From: Cladopsammia gracilis
Taxonomy: Eukaryota; Cnidaria; Anthozoa; Scleractinia; Dendrophylliidae
Direction of reading: 5' to 3'
DNA length: 64,000 nucleotides
Assembly (NCBI GenBank): GCA_022457155.1
Contig: JAJGOT010000287.1
Coordinates: 403,501 to 467,500 of the forward strand
Position numbers and translations under genes: made by a program. Position 1 is the first letter of the stretch. Every line of letters begins with the position of its first letter. Positions 1 to 8,631 of the stretch are shown here, in pieces. The notes below the pieces were generated by a model. The model worked only from the letters and a program-made list of their open reading frames with translations. It had not been told where the DNA came from and ran no database searches.

Positions 1-379
1 GTTGGGAAAAGGAAAAATAATGTGGTGATAGTCTGCCATGGTTTAAGACTACAGACAGTAGTCTTAAACATGCCGTTTTCCCTCTAGTACTAAATAACCT
101 TACCTAGCAAAGCAGGATGAAGAGCTTCTCCAATGGGGTCTGTTAAAGAAGTAAGCCATGAATTGTAGACATTGTGCCTCGAGGGACTTTTCTTTTTCAG
201 TTCAGGCAATGAGATGGCAGGTCCTGAATTGTTGAGGTAATTCAGACACCTTCCAGCAAGGGTCAGTGTTTCATGAGACAGTGTTTTAAAGTTGTCTTTG
301 AAGACTTGAAACAGTAGTGACATGATGGACACTATATTACATTTAAATTACATTACATTAATATATTACAATAACATTA

Positions 380-657
380 GTGGTTGTTGGCTATGCACAA
401 CTTATTAAGAGGCTACCTCATATCTCCTTATCTTTGTTAGGCAAAACTATCTCGCCAGTTTCGTTTGCTAAGGATCTCGGGGTATATATTGATCAATATC
501 TTACCTATGATGTACATATCACTAAAACAGTCTCTAGTTGTATGAACCAGTTAGTACAGATAGGTAGAATTAAACACCTTTTAGATAAGAAAACACTTTT
601 ATTACTTATAAATAGCTTTGTTTTTAGTAAACTATTTTATTGTTCTTCTAATTAGTA
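380..657 (+). mobile_element. Non-LTR retrotransposon (LINE) reverse transcriptase, C-terminal fragment
   Basis: About 90 codons read like the end of the reverse transcriptase of CR1/Jockey-type LINEs. A segment resembling 'FAKDLGVYIDQYLTYDVHI' is followed by 'SSCMNQLVQIGRIKHLL' and a final 'VFSKLFYCSS', the usual order in that family, where the pattern KDLGV-D--L-Y--H is typical. The frame stops at an in-frame TAG and I could not find the catalytic palm (FADD) upstream within the window. The frame has no ATG and starts from GTG, consistent with a truncated insertion. Family assignment is by motif only; the clade is not certain. Confidence 0.7.
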
Positions 658-1069
658 ACAAGCACTTTGGAGTTCACTGGAAATAGCATTATTTTTCATG
701 AGAAAGGGGAATGCATCAGACAACTAAAAAAGGAATAAAAAGAGGAAGGTACTCTAACGAGGATAGGAAGAAATATAGAAAGAGAAAACTTGGGCAGAAT
801 CAAGAAAAGGGACATTGCAGGTAAAAGAGTCGGTCATCACTGCGGTGACACCAAGATCAGTAAGAATACTGCAAGTCTCTACTTGTTCAGCATGGTCGAA
901 ATGGTGGGAAGCAAAAATCGTCATTCTAAGTTCCTAACTCCAAATCTGCAATGGGCTTTACTTCCTAGTTAAAGAAGTACTCAATCCTTTGTAGCAAACC
1001 ACCAGCCAAAGACAATGGTGCCAGAATTAAACCACTCTTTGCCGTCTTCCCCTGATAGGAGGGAAGTCC
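658..1069. other. No recognisable gene
   Basis: Stop-rich sequence between the LINE fragment and the kinase-like relic. A 60-codon frame at 790-972 has no motif I recognise and is probably chance. Nothing else supported. Confidence 0.5.
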
Positions 1070-1640
1070 TGCTGGGAAAACGGAACGTACGGTGCAACTT
1101 GCCTTGTGTACTTTCACAACAAGTTTCCTGTTGCTGTTAAAGAGATCAAAGTGAACATGTACATGGTCAAGAAAGAGGCAGGAGTTATATCCGAGCTTCA
1201 TCAACAACATGAAGAAAGAAAAGCCTTATTTTATGTAAAGGCCAAAACGTCTTCCCTTAAATAAAGCAGTAGAGCTTTTCAAGCAAATGGTTGATGCTAT
1301 TCATTTCATTCACAAAGCCGGTTGGCTGCACAACAATATTAAAGAAAACGATGTTGTGATACACAGAACACCCCTGAAGTGAAACCAGGTCGTATTTGAT
1401 TTTGGAAAAGGCAGACAATGCTCAAACAAAAAGCAATATGAACTAATTAACAGAGGTTAAAAAAGCCCCTGAGCTTATGAAAGGCACACACACACAGTCA
1501 CCAGCAAGTGATGTCTTCTCATTAGGAGTTCTGTTACAAAAGATGTCGGGCAAGTTTGTCCGAACTAATGTTTCCTTAGAGAGCCTTCCAAAACGGCAAA
1601 GTCAAAATTACACAAAAAATCTCATCACAAAAGATTGGAT
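1070..1640 (+). pseudogene. Protein kinase-like pseudogene
   Basis: Several kinase subdomains appear in the right order but in different frames. Around 1075-1145 there is a glycine-rich loop-like 'ENGTYGATCLV' followed by 'FPVAVKEI', the VAVK lysine of subdomain II. A stop follows near 1260. Around 1290-1350 'IHFIHKAGWLHNNIKENDVV' resembles the catalytic loop, with the usual HRD aspartate lost. 'VVFDFGKG' near 1390 corresponds to DFG, 'APELMKG' near 1470 to APE, and 'SDVFSLGVLLQKM' near 1510 to subdomain IX. The frame changes and at least three stops show it is dead. It may be a processed or fragmented copy of a kinase of the kind expanded in cnidarians (recall, not checked). Confidence 0.65.
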
Positions 1641-2545
1641 TTAATATAAGTTACATTATATCGGCTTATGAGCATCTATGATGCAAAAATAACTTTCAAC
1701 TGGTTCAATTTTGTTTAAAATCACAGCTTATCTGAAATAGCGTGAGGAATTGTGACATTGAAAACATTTACAAATCAGAAGCAAAACATCGTTAAAACCT
1801 GAAACTTTTTGTGTTGGACTGTAACACTGGTATCTACATACCATGTTAGAAACAGCTTTGTAGGATGTAAAGTTTAGATTTTTGAATTTTTATGACGTCA
1901 TGTGTAAGCCAAGAATTCTGGCTTAACAATATACTGTTTTACCGCAATCTTCTTCTGTAGACTCAATATTAATATCTCCCACAATGCAGTGAGATCACTG
2001 AATTACCATAAAGAAAACATGGCAGCGATCGGGTAATTAAAACTAATAAACGTTCACTTCACATTTGAACCAGTTACGGAGATATTGACTTAAAACCCCA
2101 TGACCTGTCAAAGTATAATTTGGAGCTTGGAGCTGAAACTGTTTTTCAGCAGAGATTCCCTTTAAATAAACAGGTGGTTATGTGACCACTTAATGCAAAA
2201 TACCTGTTACTGAAATTGGTCATTCAAGTAATGTCAAAAGTGTTACATTTCACAATAGTTTATGGAGCTGAATATGAAGGTTCCCAATTATATCCTGTCC
2301 TACTCATATGCCTATGAGAATAGGCATATGCCCAATCATATCCTGTCCTGCTCCTGCTCATTATGTCTATCTCCGTACTTGAACAAAGTAAGATAATGTG
2401 TGCATTATTTTAGAAAAGAATAGAATCTCATTATTCCCTGTTTTTCAGATGGATGTTTGCGCTGTTCTGAATGCGCCATTTAAAAGCTGAGGACAGATTG
2501 AGTCTAAGAGGTTTCTGTCAATCAGAGAAAAGAGAGGAGAATCAA
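1641..2545. other. No recognisable gene; small palindrome
   Basis: AT-rich, stop-rich sequence. A short palindrome near 2307-2333 (CATATGCCTATGAGAATAGGC and neighbours) could form a hairpin. No coding motif, RNA gene or clear transposon end was seen. Confidence 0.5.
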
Positions 2546-3470
2546 AGCAAGAAAAGAAGACTTCCTGAAGCCTTTTTCAACCCCAAGACTCCCCATTAAT
2601 GTTTGGCTTGAGGCCTCCAGTAGGATATTCGACACATCCTAAATATGTTAGGAAATGGAGACAAGTGATGAAAGAAGCTTATGAATTGGGGTCTGCTCAT
2701 GCAAAGAAAAGTGCAGAACTCAGTAAAGCACAGTACGACAAGAAAGTCAGACATACTGCCCTGTGTGAAGGAGATCATGTGCTTGTCAGGAACCTGACAG
2801 AACGAGGTCGTCCAGGAAAATTGCACCCCTATTGGGAACAACAAATCTATGTCATGACGAAGAACTGAAGGACATGCCAGTGTACGAGGTTAAACCGGAG
2901 AACGGAGATGGAAGATCCAGGGTCCTTCACTGCAATCTCCTACTACCATGCTCTTACTTACCTGTGGAAACTCAGATCAAGGCGACTAAAAGTATCAACA
3001 CCAGCCAGTGGGGCCCTAGGCGAGTCACCAAGCAACAGCACTCAGATGGAGAAATGCCTGGCAATACTGATGAAGACATGCCTGGCTTACCGCCATGTCA
3101 ACAAGAGGAACTTTGTGAGTCTACAAATGTTCAAAGTGATGATGGCGTCGGAACTAAACCAGTGTCAACAGAACAGGACTTTGAGCCTTTACACGTTGAT
3201 GACCTGGACCCAGAGCTGGGAACTGGAAATGACTGTGAACCGGTGGCTACCTTGAATGATGAAAATGTTGTAGATGCAGAGCCCCTGAGGCAGTCACAAC
3301 GAACGACCAAACCACAACTTAGGATGACAAATGATGCATTAGGACAACCGTCCTTTCAACCTTGGACCACAGTTGGGAGTACAAGGCATTTCAGCATCAT
3401 ACCCACAGCAGATATCGCCCCCCTATACGATGCCCTGGATGTTGCAGCCTATGAGGACACCTTGTTGTAA
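2546..3470 (+). pseudogene. Ty3/gypsy retrotransposon pol, 3' end (post-integrase-core region)
   Basis: The first frame (2599-2868) has 'AHAKKSAELSKAQYDKKV' and 'GDHVLVRNLTERG-PGKL--YWE', the basic region after the DDE core of Ty3/gypsy integrases. A frameshift between 2832 and 2866 moves into the 2832-3470 frame, which continues with 'PVYEVKPENGDGRSRVLH-NLLLPC', the usual next segment of these polyproteins, then an acidic tail. No integrase core, RNase H or reverse transcriptase is present, and no LTR was recognised downstream before the MITE at 3538. It is therefore a truncated, frameshifted 3' fragment. The family level is fairly sure; the lineage is not. Confidence 0.75.
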
Positions 3471-3537
3471 TGTTTCTTTTACATGTACCTCCCTGCACAG
3501 TTTCCACCAATTACCTGTGCGCCTTTGTGTTACTAAC

Positions 3538-3810
3538 TGCAATAGGCGACAAAATTGACACATCGTCATTTTGAACCCCATTTTGCTCAAGACAAGACAT
3601 ATTTTGACCCCGCCCCTCTTATTCCCCACCCCCACCCCCCCAGCCAATGTTGTTTATTGTTTACAGAGGTATGTGGCTGCAATCCTACAACATTGGAAGG
3701 GGGGAGGGGGTTTCTGCAGCAAATTATAGCGAATGCAAAGAAAAAGTGATGAAATTGGCACAGAAACCGTTTGGCATACATAATGTCAAGTATTTTTGTC
3801 GCCTATTGTC
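3538..3810. mobile_element. MITE, copy 1 (TIR CAATAGGCGACAAAA)
   Basis: A 273-bp non-coding unit that begins with CAATAGGCGACAAAA and ends with its reverse complement TTTTGTCGCCTATTG. A second, nearly identical copy in the same orientation lies at 24266-24542. The interior has C-rich (near 3625) and G-rich (near 3700) tracts in both copies. No transposase is encoded, so it is non-autonomous. Short open frames inside it are not genes. The superfamily cannot be told, because target duplications are not clear at either copy. Confidence 0.85.
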
Positions 3811-4109
3811 CGATATACCAAAAATATTATTTCGCTGTTCATGGTGACGTGCGAGTGCGGTACCTTTTTCAAATTATCCTTTGGAGGAATATCTGCGATA
3901 CCACACAGGACAGTGTCGTTATGTAGTCAATTTAAAGATTTTAGGTATAAAGGAAATACATTCTACGATCAGAAGAATAGGCAAATCAGTCAAATTAGTC
4001 ATTGAATGACAGCAGGAAAAAGAGATTATTGCTCACGCACAGCAGTTTTGTTGTTCTGTTGGGATGTAATTGATGGTATTAGCGTGTTGTTAAAAACCTA
4101 AACTACGAG

Positions 4110-5609
4110 ATGGAGCTGCTTAAAACTTATGAATCTAGTTGTTACTCTTCTGAGGAGAGCGAGAAAGAATCCAATGCCGATACTAACGCATGTGAAAGGA
4201 ATGAAATTGGAGCACGTACTGTGCGCCAAGTTTATTTGATCACTTATAGTCAAGCGGACGAGTCTCGATTTCCAACAAGAAGGTCTTTTGTGGATGCTGT
4301 GTTAATTTCATTTCAGGACACATCTGCTAATGTTATACAGTGGTGTTGTTGCCTTGAAAAACATGCCACTGATGGAATTCACTACCATATGGCAATCAAA
4401 CTGGATAAGATCCGACGCTAGTTGCATTGCAAGAAAATGTTGTTAGAGCGCTTTGGTATTTCGGTTCACTTTTCCGCAATCCACGCTAATTACTACAGTG
4501 CGTGGCGGTACGTGACAAAAGAGGACGATTGCTTTATTCAAAGTGTGGGTCATCCGGATTTGAACAATGGACAGCCGCCCAGGACAACGATGGCGTGTTT
4601 GGCGAATCTGTCGAGAAGAAAGAAAGAACCTGTCCGAGATGAGTTCGAGCAGGAAATATCTGATGAGGGTGCCGACAATGAAGCAGAAGATCGCGAAACA
4701 AGTAGGAGCAACGGAACGAAAAGAAAACTTAAAACAAAAAGAAAGCGAATGAGTTCATATGAATTGTCGGAAATCGTTGTGACAAAGAATATAAAGACCA
4801 GAACTGAGTTGCTAGCCCTTGCGCGAGAACAAAAGGAAGAAGGCAAAACGGACATTGCTGAGTTCATTGCGAACCGGGGTTCTAAGGTTGTGGCTGAAGT
4901 TCTTCAGACTGCCTGGGAAATGGAGAACTCGCATTATGATTTGCAAAGAGAAAATAAAACTAGATTGCAGTTATTAAGCGAGACGAGGCAGGGAGAATGC
5001 GTTGCAAATTGTAATGGCAACTGGTTAACTTGCGCACGCGAAGTTTTGCACAGGAACGGAGTAGATGAAAAGTACTTTTCCGAGAGTGTTTATGAACTGT
5101 TAGATAAAGGACGCGGAAAATATAGGAACATTATGATTGTTGGAGTGGCTAACTGTGGTAAAACATTTTTGCTGAACCCGTTAAATCTCATTTACAAGAC
5201 ATTTTGTAATCCCGCTTCCACAAGCTTTGCGTGGGTTGACGCTGAAAAGGCGGAGGTAATTTTTTTGAACGACTTCAGATGGACACCGTCAATTATACAA
5301 TGGCATGATTTGTTATTACTGTTAGAAGGACAACTGGTCCACTTGCCAGCTCCTAAGTCACATTATGCCAAGGACTTTATTTTGAACCAGGACACTCCAG
5401 TTTTTGCAACTGGAAAGAACCCGATTGTTTTAATTCGGAACTGCTTCCTTGAAGAGAAAGAAACCGAAATGATGAGCGTTCGCTGGAAGATTTTTCGCTT
5501 TCATGCTCAAATATCGCAAGATCAACAGAAAGAAATCCCTGCTTGTGGTAAAATGTTTCGCAACTTTGGTTCTTGGAGAACAACTCATAGAAGAAGATCT
5601 TACGATTAA
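4110..5609 (+). pseudogene. Rep-like protein: HUH endonuclease plus SF3 helicase, one internal stop
   Basis: Two frames in the same phase are separated only by a TAG at 4419-4421. The first carries an HUH motif, 'GIHYHMAIKL' (4377-4406). The second has the tyrosine-bearing 'YYSAWRYVTKEDD' (about 4491-4530), typical of single-strand nicking Rep enzymes. Downstream are a superfamily 3 helicase Walker A 'GVANCGKT' (5142-5165), Walker B 'EVIFLNDF' (5253-5276) and motif C 'FATGKN' (5403-5420). This order (nickase then SF3 helicase) is that of parvovirus NS1 and CRESS/bidna-like Rep proteins, which start rolling-circle or rolling-hairpin replication. The linker at 4620-4760 is charged and nuclear-signal-like. 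Apart from the single stop the roughly 500-codon frame is open, so inactivation looks recent. The nearest viral or transposon relative is not settled. Confidence 0.8.
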
Positions 5610-5615
5610 CCACGA

Positions 5616-5694
5616 TTAACCACGCTTTACCATGTACAAATTAAAAAGAACTTTAGTACTTTTTCTTTGTTTACGTATGGTAAAGCGTGGTTAA
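5616..5694. repeat. 18-bp-stem hairpin downstream of the Rep-like gene
   Basis: TTAACCACGCTTTACCAT at 5616-5633 is the exact reverse complement of 5677-5694, with a 43-nt loop that contains a second A5G/C-T5 stem. Part of the motif is repeated directly just upstream (CGATTAACCACGATTAACC). It begins 7 nt after the Rep stop codon. A replication origin or terminal hairpin for a Rep-dependent element is possible, but this is inference from position; a transcription terminator is an alternative. Confidence 0.7.
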
Positions 5695-5955
5695 TTATGG
5701 TAAATCGTTGGATTTCAAAACGTAGACACACATTCTTTTTAAAGGATGTTTTTATTGTAGAATGAAAGGGTGAACGTATTTTGTGCTTAAGGTTAGCGTT
5801 TCATGTCCAAATGTGCGAAACATCCGTAAGAATAATCTTGTAAATACAACATCGACTGACAGTGATTTATGATCAAGGTCACGCGTACATGTCACGCTTA
5901 ACATAACTGTATGACAGTGCGTTACGCAAATAAGCATTCTTTCGATACTCTTAAC
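5695..5955. other. No recognisable gene
   Basis: Sequence between the hairpin and the endogenous virus. A 61-codon frame on the minus strand has no motif. It may be the missing 3' part of the Tc1-like element split by the viral insertion, but no terminal repeat could be matched. Confidence 0.4.
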
Positions 5956-5960
5956 TACAA
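5956..5960. repeat. Target-site duplication, left (TACAA)
   Basis: TACAA immediately precedes the left TIR and is repeated immediately after the right TIR at 23007-23011. A 5-bp duplication fits insertion by a retrovirus-type integrase as used by Polintons/adintoviruses. Confidence 0.8.
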
Positions 5961-6210
5961 AGTAGTATATAAGGAGTCAGTCAAACACCTTTTTTTCTGA
6001 AGGCCCAAAATAAGCCTCCAAACGCCCGAGTTACCGGCCCCCAGGGCTCATGCATTCACCCTGGGGGCCCGGTAACTCGGGCGTTTGGCGGCTTATTTTG
6101 GGCCTTCAGAAAAAATGGTGTTTGAGCTGACTCCTTATATACTACTCGGGGCTGGTGGCTCTCTTATATTTTTAAGCTGTTACAGACCCTAATAAACCGT
6201 TATTTGAACA
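5961..6210. repeat. Left terminal inverted repeat, outer 186 bp palindromic
   Basis: Positions 5961-6146 run from AGTAGTATATAAGGAGTCAG to its reverse complement and fold into an almost perfect hairpin around a loop CTCATGCATTCA. The remaining part to 6210 is shared with the right end. Outer and inner arms differ by a few bases (for example GTCAGTCAAAC outside against GTCAGCTCAAAC inside), and the right copy shows the same differences mirrored. Confidence 0.9.
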
Positions 6211-6266
6211 TGGCAAGCTTTACATAACCAATTGGAGAAACCCCTCTCCTGGGTACCTAAGTGACG

Positions 6267-6503
6267 ATGGGGAGAGGAAGAAAGAGCGTTCTGACACAAT
6301 CAATTAAACGAACGGCCTTTAATCACTCAAAACATGGAAGTCTTCTTTGCTATGGATGCAGAAAAGGAAAAAAAGGCGAACTCTGTAAATGCGTTGAAGA
6401 AATTCGAGGGCAAACATCTCCTCCATCCTTTGTATCGAAATATATTCTTGAAGCCGCACAAAGACTGACTCCACAACAACTTGTCGCCGTTATCACCAAT
6501 TGA
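6267..6503 (+). CDS. Small Cys-containing protein, unknown
   Basis: 78 codons from ATG at 6267, the first ATG in the frame. The product is basic at its N terminus (GRGRKS) and has four cysteines in a CYGC...C-C arrangement around residues 28-42, which could bind a metal. It lies between the left TIR and the nuclease gene, 24 bp upstream of the latter and on the same strand, so the two may be co-transcribed. It has no TATATATAC motif before the ATG. I do not recognise the family; it could be an early regulatory protein, which is only a guess. Confidence 0.5.
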   Translation: MGRGRKSVLTQSIKRTAFNHSKHGSLLCYGCRKGKKGELCKCVEEIRGQTSPPSFVSKYILEAAQRLTPQQLVAVITN

Positions 6504-6527
6504 AAAAACACTTTCCTTCGTATATCA

Positions 6528-7661
6528 ATGATGACGACAACACAAGTGTTCTTGAACTTTCTCAAATCGAGGAACACTGGTCTAAAACAAAAGAGCGCCG
6601 ACTGGGTGAGTTATCGACAAAATACTCTTGGGGCCTCCGAAATTGCAGCCTTGATCGGAGTTTCGCCGTTTGAAACACCACAGAGCTTGCTTTTAAAGAA
6701 ATTACAGCCAGCCGACATGCACAGCAATACGGCTTGTACCTGGGGCAATCTGTTCGAACCGATCGCTCGCAAATGCTTTGAACAGAAGCACTCTGCTAGA
6801 ATTTTTGCCCATTCTATATCCCTCAATCTGGCAACAGATCACTCATTATATAGAAAGATTATATGCAGCCCTGACGGCTATTATGTAGACAAAGAAAACA
6901 ATGTAATTCTTTTGGAGTTCAAATGTCCTTTCAAGCGGAAAATAGCTATGACTCGAGTTCCTAGTTATTATACACCCCAGATACAAACGGGCCTTTATTT
7001 TAGCGGATCTATGGTTAATAAAGCCCTTTTCATTGATTCTTACTTCAGAATGTGTTCTCTACAACAGATAGAGCCAAGTTCGAATCATAATAATCTTTTA
7101 AACGGCGGAAATATTTACCAGACAAAAGGTCACACAGCGCTTGCCTGGGGCATCTGTTATCTGTTTTCAAAACAAAAGTTTACACGCAATCAAAGTAAAC
7201 TTATTGACATTGGTGCTCTTAAACAAACTCAGACATTTGAGCAAATAATGACTTCAATAGCCGAGAAAGACCTATGGTGTTCTTACGGCGCGGTCAGAAT
7301 GTCGTTCAGCAAAGAATACATAGATGAAGAGTATTTGCGTTACTTCAGAATGAAAAAGGCTTTCCTTGCTCCAGATGAGGGGCCGAAGCCGGTTGCTTTC
7401 TTTTCATGGAAATTGTTGAAAATCACAGAGCTTGAAATTGTCAAGCATGAGGGATTTTTGAACAGTATTCAACCGAAGGTCGAACGATTTCATGAGAACT
7501 TGGCAAGGCTTCGCAGAAAAATACATGAAAATTTATCAAATCAAAAACACCTTGAGAAAACCATACCTGGTGAAACTTTTGAAGACAACATCGGCGATGA
7601 CAGTGCTATGTTAGAAGCCTTTCTTATTGAGAAAGCGGAGGCGCTTACTCCAGATCTTTGA
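6528..7661 (+). CDS. YqaJ-like viral nuclease/recombinase (RecB-type exonuclease fold)
   Basis: 377 codons, intact. The PD-(D/E)XK exonuclease signature of the YqaJ/lambda exonuclease family is visible: 'LGASEIAALIG' near residue 34, 'TWGNLFEPIAR' near 71, 'SPDGYY' with Asp116, 'LLEFKCPF' with Glu130 and Lys132, and 'YYTPQIQTGL' near 148. Such enzymes degrade one strand of double-stranded DNA and work in viral recombination, replication or genome processing; alkaline nucleases of large DNA viruses are distant relatives. The C-terminal 120 residues are charged and probably helical. Its 3' end overlaps the convergent VLTF3-like gene by 17 bp. It is one of the few genes in the element without breaks, and its upstream region lacks the TATA-type motif of the virion genes. 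Confidence 0.85.
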   Translation: MMTTTQVFLNFLKSRNTGLKQKSADWVSYRQNTLGASEIAALIGVSPFETPQSLLLKKLQPADMHSNTACTWGNLFEPIARKCFEQKHSARIFAHSISLNLATDHSLYRKIICSPDGYYVDKENNVILLEFKCPFKRKIAMTRVPSYYTPQIQTGLYFSGSMVNKALFIDSYFRMCSLQQIEPSSNHNNLLNGGNIYQTKGHTALAWGICYLFSKQKFTRNQSKLIDIGALKQTQTFEQIMTSIAEKDLWCSYGAVRMSFSKEYIDEEYLRYFRMKKAFLAPDEGPKPVAFFSWKLLKITELEIVKHEGFLNSIQPKVERFHENLARLRRKIHENLSNQKHLEKTIPGETFEDNIGDDSAMLEAFLIEKAEALTPDL

Positions 7662-8316
7662 AAGCCTTTCTCCATAAATGTTCGTTTTTAATAATCATCT
7701 TGTTTGACATCTGCTGCCTTAGGTAATTTACAATTGCTCGTTGCGGGTCTTTAAGTGGCGTTGTAATGTTCAGGATTTTGTAGATCACAAACGTATAAGA
7801 GATTCTCGGAAGCCGAGCTTGTATATGTTTGAAAATACGTTTCACCTCATTTATTTGGTCGATAGTCAATCCAATCCTTTTGTTAATTCGTGTTAAAGCG
7901 TACCCAAACGCATAACACCGTGCCGACTGCCTTTGTCTTGGTTTGTACAAAATGTTTTGATCCGTATATGCCGGAGCATAATCCTCTAGCACTTCCACAC
8001 GACCGCATTTTTTGCAATAAAGTTCACAAGAATCGCTTGATTGTAAAAATGGACCGTCGCAAGAATAACAAGCCCTCTTGTACAATCTTCGGGCCCAACG
8101 TTCACGCTGCAAGGCGTTATAATGTTCTTGTAGATATTGTTTCCCCATCTCTGCCAACCCCATATCTTCGTAGATATGACAAAGTTTTTCCGGCAGAACC
8201 AAGCGGTGTATTTCTTTCCTATAATCGCTGCCATATAGCGAGCGAAGGATGGCAAAATTGTGTTCTTTCTCAAGTACATTGAGCCGTGTGGTGAAGTCAG
8301 TCATGTGTTTATACAT
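7645..8316 (-). CDS. VLTF3-like late transcription factor (zinc ribbon)
   Basis: 223 codons from the first true ATG at 8316; the frame is open a few codons further up but only from TTG. The centre carries a zinc ribbon, CYSC (about residues 83-86) and CKKCG (about 101-105). A basic helical C-terminal domain follows ('RIGLTIDQINEVKRIFKHIQ' then 'ISYTFVIYKILNI'). This layout matches the poxvirus-type VLTF3 family found in large DNA viruses and some Polinton-like viruses, where it directs late gene transcription; TFIIB-like proteins are a looser alternative. A second gene of the same layout sits at 39196-39765, which supports the call. No TATATATAC motif precedes this gene, unlike the virion genes it might control. 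Confidence 0.65.
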   Translation of the reverse strand: MYKHMTDFTTRLNVLEKEHNFAILRSLYGSDYRKEIHRLVLPEKLCHIYEDMGLAEMGKQYLQEHYNALQRERWARRLYKRACYSCDGPFLQSSDSCELYCKKCGRVEVLEDYAPAYTDQNILYKPRQRQSARCYAFGYALTRINKRIGLTIDQINEVKRIFKHIQARLPRISYTFVIYKILNITTPLKDPQRAIVNYLRQQMSNKMIIKNEHLWRKAFKDLE

Positions 8317-8414
8317 TACAAATTGTTTTTTCAATTAGGGGGTTCCCCGTGATTTCCGGTATCGTTGCGTAAAGGTCGTATTTATAAAATTACAACTTTA
8401 GAAGCTTCTCGATC

Positions 8415-8563
8415 ATACCGAAGCGCCCCACAAATACCGAAGCGCCCCAACTTTGTTGAAAAAAGTTTTTCTGGGGCGCTTCGGTATTTATTTTTGAAAA
8501 AAGTTTTTATGGGGCGCTTCGAAATGCATGGGGCGCTTCGGTATTTAGGGGGCGCTTCGGTAT
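8415..8563. repeat. Iteron-like cluster, six copies of a 15-mer
   Basis: ATACCGAAGCGCCCC occurs at 8415-8429 and 8434-8448. Its reverse complement GGGGCGCTTCGGTAT occurs at 8473-8487, 8530-8544 and 8549-8563, with a 10-base partial copy at 8511-8520. The copies sit in the only sizeable gap in the left half of the element (8317-8631), between the VLTF3-like and membrane-protein genes. Opposed copies can fold into hairpins. It could be an origin, an enhancer or a repressor-binding array; the sequence alone does not decide. Confidence 0.85.
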
Positions 8564-8631
8564 TTATGGGTTTCTGAGCGCTTAGGTGTGGCGGGTTTTT
8601 TCCCTCAAGATTTGTAGATTAAACCCCGAGT

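Noticed and set aside
3423..3847. Several 60-75-codon frames on both strands around the first MITE
   Set aside because: They lie across the end of the gypsy fragment and the MITE, which recurs at 24266 with the same chance frames.
5616..5694. Hairpin as part of the viral TIR
   Set aside because: It is 266 bp outside the TIR, lies left of the TACAA duplication and shares no sequence with the TIR palindrome.
7986..8282. Frames of 97-130 codons overlapping the VLTF3-like gene
   Set aside because: Shadows: the 223-codon minus-strand frame has the zinc ribbon and conserved layout, the others have no motif.
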